A stretch of 7,293 nucleotides of DNA, taken from assembly GCA_031264895.1 (NCBI GenBank), contig JAISDI010000238.1, forward strand, positions 1-7,293, read 5' to 3'. Origin of the DNA: Endomicrobium sp. Lineage in GTDB: Bacteria > Elusimicrobiota > Endomicrobiia > Endomicrobiales > Endomicrobiaceae. Positions 1 to 7,100 of the stretch are shown here, piece by piece. Within the stretch, counting starts at the first letter, position 1. Every line of letters starts with the position of its first letter. A model generated the notes under the pieces. It had not been told where the DNA came from. It saw only the letters and a list, made by a program, of their open reading frames with translations, and made no database searches. The position numbers and the translations under genes were made by a program.

Positions 1-728
1 GTTATATTTGAACTGCCGCCGGAAATCGCTCCGCCGCTACTTGATATATTGCTTATAAAATTTACCGTAGAATTCGTAAAATTTATATTTGAACCGCTTG
101 CAGAAATCGCTCCGCCGAAAGTTAAACTTGCCGGTTCTCTTGCCGTATTACCTGTGAAATCCACTGTAGAATTCGTAAAATTTATATTTGAAGCATTCGC
201 AGAAATTGCTCCTGCATATGAGGGTCCCGCATTGCCTGTAAAACTTACAGTAGAACTAGTAAAATTTATGTTTGAACCGTTTGCCTCAATCGCTCCGGCA
301 TACCACCTTGCGCTGTTTCCGGCAAAAGCCACTGTTGAATTTTCAACATTTATATTTGAATTGCTGCTTATAAAAATCGCTCCTCCGTGATAACTTGTAT
401 TGTTTGTGAAATTTATATTAGAATCTTTAAACGTTGCAATTGAACCTACATTTAAGTAAACCGCTCCTCCGGAATAACTTGTCGCTCGGTTTCCGTAAAA
501 AACCGCCGTTGAATTCTCTATGGTTATATGTGAATTGCTTGAAACAATTGCTCCGCCATAAGTTGTCGCCGTATTGCTTGTAAAATTTATCATCGCACTA
601 ATAAAATTTATATCCGATGAATTGGAAGCATAAATTCCTCCGCCATAAGTTGCCGTATTGCTCATAAAATTTACGCTAGAACTCTTAAAATTTATATTTG
701 ATGAATTGGAAGTATAAATCGCTCCGCC
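1..728 (-). repeat. Degenerate 84-bp (28-residue) coding tandem repeats, FxxN/GGA[IV] type
   Basis: About nine units are visible. The FxxN motifs are spaced 28, 28, 30, 28, 28, 28 and 33 residues apart; the GGA motifs are spaced 28, 29, 29, 28, 29, 28, 33 and 27 apart. A recurring SNINFTNSTV-like strand precedes most FxxN motifs. On the plus strand the most conserved DNA segment is the stretch around aaatttatatttgaa, seen near 79, 178, 262, 346, 409 and 688. The units nearest the left edge (about 1-300) are the most alike at DNA level and those near the N-terminus the most diverged, which suggests more recent duplication toward the 3' side. The array continues past the left edge. Confidence 0.9.
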
Positions 729-1058
729 GGAACTGTTAAAAACTCCGTTTATGAAATTTATATTATTGTTAAAATTTACCGAAGCGCTTGAAAAAGAAAA
801 AAGCAGATAAGCATTGTTTCCGTTTAATGTTACGTCTGCGTAAAAGCCAATGGGATCAGTATAGCCGATCGTGGGAAGACCGCTGGAATAAACTATAGTT
901 CCGCTTGTAAACGTGATAGACGTTTCCGCGCTGTTTAGCGCGGAATTCAAGCCGTCCCAACTGCTTACGTATACGGTTTGCGCATACAAATTTATTGACG
1001 TAATAAAAATACAGGCAAGAAATGCGAAGACGCTTTTCAGCTTTGGAAGTTTGATCAT
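1..1058 (-). CDS. Secreted Pmp-like repeat protein, probable autotransporter adhesin passenger (3' partial)
   Basis: An unbroken minus-strand frame of 352 codons runs from the ATG at 1058 off the left edge. The start is well fixed: an in-frame TGA lies only four codons upstream (1070-1068) and GAGAGG sits five bases before the ATG. Residues 1-26 form a Sec signal peptide with Lys at 3, 6 and 8, a hydrophobic core at about 10-22, and a likely cut after Ala26 (LYA|QT). Residues 27-95 form a capping region. From about residue 96 the protein is built of 28-residue units alternating FxxN (131, 159, 187, 217, 245, 273, 301, 334) with GGA[IV] or AGAI/GGGI variants (111, 139, 168, 197, 225, 254, 282, 315, 342), rich in Asn, Ser and Thr. 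Both motifs define the chlamydial Pmp repeat, which folds as a right-handed beta-helix displayed on the cell surface, usually by a C-terminal autotransporter barrel. That barrel would lie beyond the left edge and is not seen. Adhesion is inferred from the family. Confidence 0.9.
   Translation of the reverse strand, partial: MIKLPKLKSVFAFLACIFITSINLYAQTVYVSSWDGLNSALNSAETSITFTSGTIVYSSGLPTIGYTDPIGFYADVTLNGNNAYLLFSFSSASVNFNNNINFINGVFNSSGGAIYTSNSSNINFKSSSVNFMSNTATYGGGIYASNSSDINFISAMINFTSNTATTYGGAIVSSNSHITIENSTAVFYGNRATSYSGGAVYLNVGSIATFKDSNINFTNNTSYHGGAIFISSNSNINVENSTVAFAGNSARWYAGAIEANGSNINFTSSTVSFTGNAGPSYAGAISANASNINFTNSTVDFTGNTAREPASLTFGGAISASGSNINFTNSTVNFISNISSSGGAISGGSSNI
981..1058 (-). other. 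Sec signal peptide of the Pmp-like protein
   Basis: Twenty-six residues show the classic three parts. The basic start carries Lys3, Lys6 and Lys8. An uninterrupted hydrophobic core spans about residues 10-22. A short polar end reaches Leu-Tyr-Ala, which fits a signal peptidase I site before Gln27. A cysteine at residue 16 sits inside the hydrophobic core without a proper lipobox, so a lipoprotein signal is unlikely. Confidence 0.85.
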
Positions 1059-1116
1059 GTTTTCCTCTCAATTTAAATATATTTTTATATATAAACAAGA
1101 AAAAAATAATAATTTA
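1059..1116 (-). other. 58-base AT-rich intergenic gap between the two genes
   Basis: Apart from the ribosome binding site, this gap is almost pure A and T. It contains a run of seven T on the minus strand (1106-1100) and TATATA-like stretches that could act as a -10 element. I find no convincing -35 partner and no GC-containing hairpin. The downstream gene could be read through from the giant gene or have its own promoter; the sequence does not settle this. Confidence 0.6.
1064..1069 (-). promoter_or_regulatory. Ribosome binding site of the Pmp-like gene
   Basis: On the minus strand GAGAGG is followed by five bases (AAAAC) and then the ATG at 1058. Sequence and spacing are near ideal for a Shine-Dalgarno site. 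It overlaps an in-frame TGA (1070-1068), so translation in this frame cannot begin further upstream. This site decides the start of the downstream gene. Confidence 0.85.
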
Positions 1117-4100
1117 TTATGCGGCTGTAAGTATCGAATTGATCGCGGACGAATTGAAGTTTTGCGTTTTTTCAATTCTTATTTCTTTGGCTTTACGTTC
1201 GCTTAGAAGTATAAGGTTTATTGTCGCATTGACGGACTGCGCTTCGCGTTTTGCAGCTTGCTCAACGATTTTTTTGTTGAGGTCATTATATGTTCCTTCT
1301 CCGCTTTTTATAAAGTCGTTTATTTCAACGGGGATATCGTTAGTGTCTGCGTACGTCAAATAACGCTCTAATAATTTTTCTCCCAAAAGAATTTCAAAGT
1401 CTTCATTTGCAAGACCGTCATCGATCCCGCTTTCTTTAAGCGCGATATCGGCCAGCGCTTTGGCAGACAACGCTTTCAAGAACTCAAGCTGCGCAAGCAC
1501 TCTTTGTTCTTCATCTTTAATATTTTGCCGGATTCTGCGCAGATACAGATATGCCGCGCTGTCTTTATCAATATTTAAAGCTTCCATAGCGGCTGCGACA
1601 TTGTATTGGGTTACCGCATCGGCGAAATGGATCATATTTTCGTGTTCGGCCTGATAGGCATTTAAAGGTTCGCTGAAATTGTAGCCGGCAGATTTTACTG
1701 ATTCAGGGGAATACATTTTACTTTCATAAAATTTTAGTATTGCGGATTTAAACATTTCAAGCGCCGCGACTCTGCCCGTTATAGAACGGTTTCCGCCGTT
1801 GACGACCTGCCCAAACTCGCTCATTTTAAACATATTGTATTCTTTTGACGAACTTTCCAGCTGTTTTCCGAACTCATCTTCGCTTTTATATCTCTCTATC
1901 ACGCCCATTTCATGTTTTTCGGAATAGATGGGGTCATGCCTGTACATTTTGCCGTTTTCGACAGTAACATAACCCGAAAAGCCCAGTTCCCTTATCAAAT
2001 AATTTTTTCTCGACAAAGTATCAGCGGGATCATTTTCTTTTGCGCAAAGGAATATTGCGTTATCTTTGGCAAGTTTTACTATCTTTTTGACCGTTTCATC
2101 GTTTACGCCGTCAAAAATACCGAAATCTACGGTTATATATTTGCCTTCAGCCGAGTATACCGCTTTAAGATATTCCAACAAATCTTCAAGTTTTGTTATG
2201 TCCGCGTCCATGTACAGCTTTTTCAATATGCCTTTTGCTTCGGAATTTCTTATGCCGTTCAATTTTATAAGTTTTGCAAGCCTTTCTTCTTTGTTTTCGC
2301 TTTCCACAATGTCTGCGCTTACCACAAGAGAACCGCTTTTATTGTAAGTTCCGTAATTTTGCGTGGCATTGTGGTCTATTATTATGCCCGGTTTTACATT
2401 GCTGAGGTCTGCTCCGGAAGCTTTTTTGATCCTGGATATTGTTCTTGCGTCGCCTTGAAATTTTGGATCGGAAGATATTATTTTTATAAAATTTTCTATC
2501 AGCTCTTCAGTTTGCGCCTGCGAATATATTATTACGCGCCCCTGCTCTTTATCGTCTTTTATCCAAACATTTTTATCGTTGATTTTCCAGCCTATATTTA
2601 AAAGTTCTTCGTTTTCGCCGGCTAGCTCCCGCGTGAAATAAACGTTGGTATAAACATTGCCGTTTTCGTCTTCGTAGGCCGCGCCGTAATCCGAGACGGC
2701 TTTTTCAAGGCTGTTTCCGGCATTATGATAAGTGATCTCTTTTGCCGCGCCTTTTTTTATGAGATGCGCAAAATTTATCAGAGCGTCAAACTTATTTCGG
2801 ACAAAATTTAAAGGGTTTAACGATCTTAAAACGTTTAATATTTTTTTTAAAAACTTTTCGTCGGGTTCAATGAAAACCATTTTGCCGTTTTCAGAATACG
2901 CTATATTTATCAATGCGATGTCTTCTTTCGACACTTGCTCGAAATACCCATATATCCAAAACGTTCTTTCCTTGTCGCTTTGATTGATATCATAGATGGC
3001 AATAAAGTTACATTTAATATCAAATTTTTTGCTTAAATTATCCAAACCCAGTTCTTTGCTGTAATTTTCTGCATAATAGAAAGAAGGATCCTTAGAAGCT
3101 CTCTTGCCCGCTTCGGCTTTAAGAGAACCGTCTGCCTGTTTTTTGGATAAAATATCAAAAAATTTAGCCAATCTGCGTACATCGTCGGCTTTGATACTGC
3201 CTTCCGGCCCAAAACTTTCAATTCCGAGTTTGACCATGGCGTTATGCTGCTCATCATTAGCGTCTTTTTCCATTTTAAATCTTTCTTTGTCAGGATCTTC
3301 AAAATGATCGTCTATATGTTTGTTTTCATGAGCAAGAAGAACGGCAATGATTTTTGTTATGCTTTCTTCATCGGCTGCGCCTTCAAAATTCATTGTTGAA
3401 AGCCATATCATATTATATTCTTCCGTAACGGCAAGATCAAAACAGTTTCTGTCATTTGCTATAAGCAAAACCGGAACTTTATTTTTAAATTTAATGCCTA
3501 TATCTTCAAGTTTGGCATAAGCGGCATCGATAAGCCTTTGATATTTTGCGGTTATTTTTATGGATCCCAAGACCATGTTATTTACATCTTCTTCGTTATT
3601 GCTGAGGCGCATGCTTGACAATACGTCTTCTATAATGGCGTCGGTAAATAATGCCGCCGTTTTTTTATTGTCGTCTGTCAGTTGAAGGCTGCCGTTTTCG
3701 ACCAATTTATCCAGTATGCCGTATTCCGTATCGACTTTGCCGAGTCCTGTTTCAAAACCGGCCAAATCGTCTTCGGAAATGCGAAAAGCGTCTATGACCT
3801 GCCGTTTTGCAATTCCTATATTTTGGGTTTCGATCTTATCCGCAAATACGGCAATGAATTTCTTAAACATTTCACTCTGCGAATCAGCGCTGTCAAAAAT
3901 GTTTGTCGCAAAATATGCGGCTGTTTCTGCCGTAAGTTTCCACAAAAACCGTTCATCCGCTTTTTCTTTTAATAGTTTAAAAGCAGAATTTATGTTATTT
4001 AAAAAGTTTTCTGCCGCGTCATGTGATCCTACCGTCTTTTCGTTTTTAAAATCAAACAATTTCTTACTAAACGGCAAGAAATCTCCGCCTATAAGGGAAT

Positions 4101-7100
4101 TGGCTAAATTCTCGAAAACATAGGCAAAAAATTCGTGCATAGTTTCCATAGTTTCATTTCCGTGTGAAACATATCCCAATTTATTCAAATAAATATGCCC
4201 TAATTCGTGGGCGATGACCGAGATACCGTCAATGGCGTCGGGCGTAAAAATCAAAGCTTCGTCCGCTTGCGCTTTGACCCTGTGTTTTCCTTCTCTTTCT
4301 CCTCTTCCTTTCCATTTGTTTACAATTACCGCTTTGGCAATTTGGTCATATATCGAAGGTTCGTCATGCAGTTTACTTAGATCCGGAACGTCTTCCACGG
4401 AATGCGACAATACCAAATGAACTCCGGTCATCACGGCTTTCAAATCGTAATCATTTTCAATTTTGATTTTTTTACTCTGAAGCGTTTCTAAAACCTCTTC
4501 GGTAATTTCGTTGAGATCTCCCTCATACGACATTTTTTTCAATTGAAGAACGGCAAATAACCGCAGCCTTATATCTTTTGATTTATCATTTGCCAGAGCC
4601 GACAGTTCATCTTGGGAATTATTGTTTGCAAGATACATAATATCGAAATACTGCCTTTGCCTGCCTGTAAATGATCCGTTTTTTTCTCCGTCGCTTAACA
4701 AATCAAAATTTTGAACTATGAGATTGTCGATTTCAAGCATAAAAGATTGATAAAAGCTCGTCTCATCTTCATTGGAAATCGGCGGTTTATTTTTCATAAC
4801 GCGTTTTCTCAGTTCGATAATACTTTTAAGCGCCTGCTGCTGTTGCTTGCCGGCGCTTTCTGTCAATTTATTGTTTAAGTCTTGTAGTTCTTTTGCATAT
4901 TTTTTCATTTTGGGCGAAGCAAAAGCAATTGCAAAATTTGTCGCGATAGGAGTAATGTTTGTATCGCCTCTTGTACCGTAGCGTTTAATAAATCCGCCGA
5001 TGTCTGCGCCGTCGTTGGCATCCGGCAAAACTGCCGCTGCGGTTTCCGCTTTTTCAATTTGCGTTTCTTCCTGCGTTCTGAAAAAATAAAAATGATCCAC
5101 TAAAGTATGAACCGCCAAATTCAACGAAACGCCCAGCGCCGCAGAACCCGCCAGCAGCCCCATTGCCAAAGGCAGCGTGAAAGGAGCAAATGCAAGCGCA
5201 ATGCCAAACACAAGCAAAGGCAAGTAAGTTACGGCAGAAACTATAGCCGCGCCCGTTTTTGCGCCTTTTGTTTCATGGTCTTTTATGAATTTGAACGGGT
5301 TTAACGATTCGAAAAACTCTATCCTTGCCACATGCCACGCTATCTTCAAAGGCTTTTCGCCTTCTTCTATCATCATCATCACTTTTGCTTGGTTTTTTGG
5401 CAGGAGCGCCGATGTAAATTTTTTATTAAACATACTGCGTGTTTCGTTAGGGATCTCGACTTCATTGTGATATGCGCCTTCGCCATAAACGCTGTCAACA
5501 ATTTCTTTATGGCTTCTTATTTGTAAATCTTTATATTTTTCCCTGAGAGAGTTCAAATCTCCGGTCAAATTTTTTATTACTTGCGGATTTTGGAAAAAGC
5601 GTCCCATAATATCTCTTTGCAGATCGCTAAAAGCTTTATTATGAGTTCCGTCGTCGTCTTTGCCTTCAATAATATGCGTGACCTCATGCACTAAAGTACC
5701 AAAATAGCCGGATATCCATTTGGCAAAAAAATCTTCTGCGGCATCGGGTCGATCAGATCGGATGATTTCTTTTGAAGGAAACCACAAAAGTGAAGTTAAA
5801 TTAACAGTAATTTCGCTTCTGTAAGCCATTGCCAAAGCATCAATTTTGCCATTTAGGGTATACTTGATATTAATTTTTTGATCGTATCCGTAACTTTCAC
5901 AAAGAGCGTCTATTATTTTTCTAAAGACATCGTTCATAAATCTTAATTCTTCGGCTTTTTCTATTACCGGATCATCGATAATTTTTGTTTGTTTCTTTTC
6001 TCTGGCAGTTTTCGGAACTTTGGAATCGCTTTTTCCGATTTCGTTTGCCTCAATTTCTTCAGCTCTCTCTAATGAAAGTTTTATTTGTTTCATTATGTAA
6101 ACGAGATAATCTATAGTTCCCATATCGCCAATGCCCCATGAAAGAAAAAGACCGTCTCTTTTGGGTAAATACGACATGCCGATCGCATTTATCATATTAT
6201 CTATATTATAAGCTTTCCTTTCTTGCGCGGAAAGCATTCTGTTGACCGCCAAATTCATTATTTCGCTTCTTAGCCTGATAATAGCGTCATACAATTCATC
6301 TTCGCTTATTTCTTGAATATCTATACCGTTTAAAAAGGCCTCTGCTTTCTCTGTTGCGTCATTATCATTTACTAAGGATAAGGAATAAATATTTTTTACA
6401 AAATCAGACAGATAATCGTATCCTATATTCGAAGTTCTGTCTTTTAGTATTTTGTTGACCGGCACTTGATCTACAAATGTGTCCCTTATTAAAATCAATA
6501 CATCTTTAACTTCGTCAAAATTGTATCCTTTTTCAAATTTATAGTCTCCCATAAACCCGGTCAGCTTTTTGTTATGTCCCATTTGATACCAATCTCTTTT
6601 ATGAAGCCAATCATACGGAATACCTATAACGGGAGAGCCGTTTGCTTGCGCTTTTGCCATATAAAGCTGCATAAAAGCGGCAAATAAATGTTTTATTATC
6701 ATAGTCTTATCATCATCGCTAAGCTGAATGTCTTGTTTGTCGATCAAAAGGTTTATCCGCTCCGGAATTTCTATAACTATCCCGTTATCAATGATCCATT
6801 TAAGCGCATTATATAAAGGATGGCCTTCTGCGATATTAAGCGTGTTTTCAAGAAAATCAACTCCTATATTTTTAACGAAAACGCCGCCAATTATAAGAGC
6901 GGACTGTTTCTTCGGAGTATCATATACCCGGAGATCTTCCTTTTCTGACTTGGCCGGCTTTGCAAGCTCTTGATTTTCGATATAATCGGTAAAAATTTTA
7001 CCGTTAAACTTTATATTTCCTTTAAATTTATGTAAAAAGCCCAAATGTTTCTTTATATTAAAACTTAAATAATCAGCGTTTTTTTCATTCATGTGAATTT

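Noticed and set aside
49..390. Plus-strand 113-codon frame with repeated KFIFE-like segments
   Set aside because: It is the antisense shadow of the Pmp-like repeats; its periodicity comes from the minus-strand gene. It has no ribosome binding site.
1..728. CRISPR-like spaced repeats
   Set aside because: The repeats are degenerate, vary in spacing and preserve an open coding frame with protein motifs, so they are coding repeats.
1011..1022. Cys16 of the Pmp-like protein as a lipobox cysteine
   Set aside because: The residues before it are F-L-A within the hydrophobic core, which is not a proper lipobox, and a good signal peptidase I site follows at Ala26.
856..1098. Minus-strand 80-codon frame starting in the intergenic gap
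   Set aside because: It overlaps the signal peptide gene in another frame, its composition is not protein-like, and the strong ribosome binding site belongs to the ATG at 1058.
1100..1119. Perfect AT palindrome TAATAAATTATTA followed by seven T at the end of the giant gene, terminator-like
   Set aside because: The stem would have only about five A-T pairs and it overlaps the stop codon. Such a hairpin is too weak to call an intrinsic terminator.
1627..1644. HENMIH at residues 1817-1822 as a fourth metal motif
   Set aside because: The spacing is HExxxH rather than HExxH, and no edge strand or third ligand is evident, so it is most likely chance.
1912..2601. Plus-strand 229-codon frame
   Set aside because: It is rich in Phe, Tyr and Cys, as expected for the antisense of a Lys/Glu/Ile-rich coding frame, and lies fully inside the giant gene.
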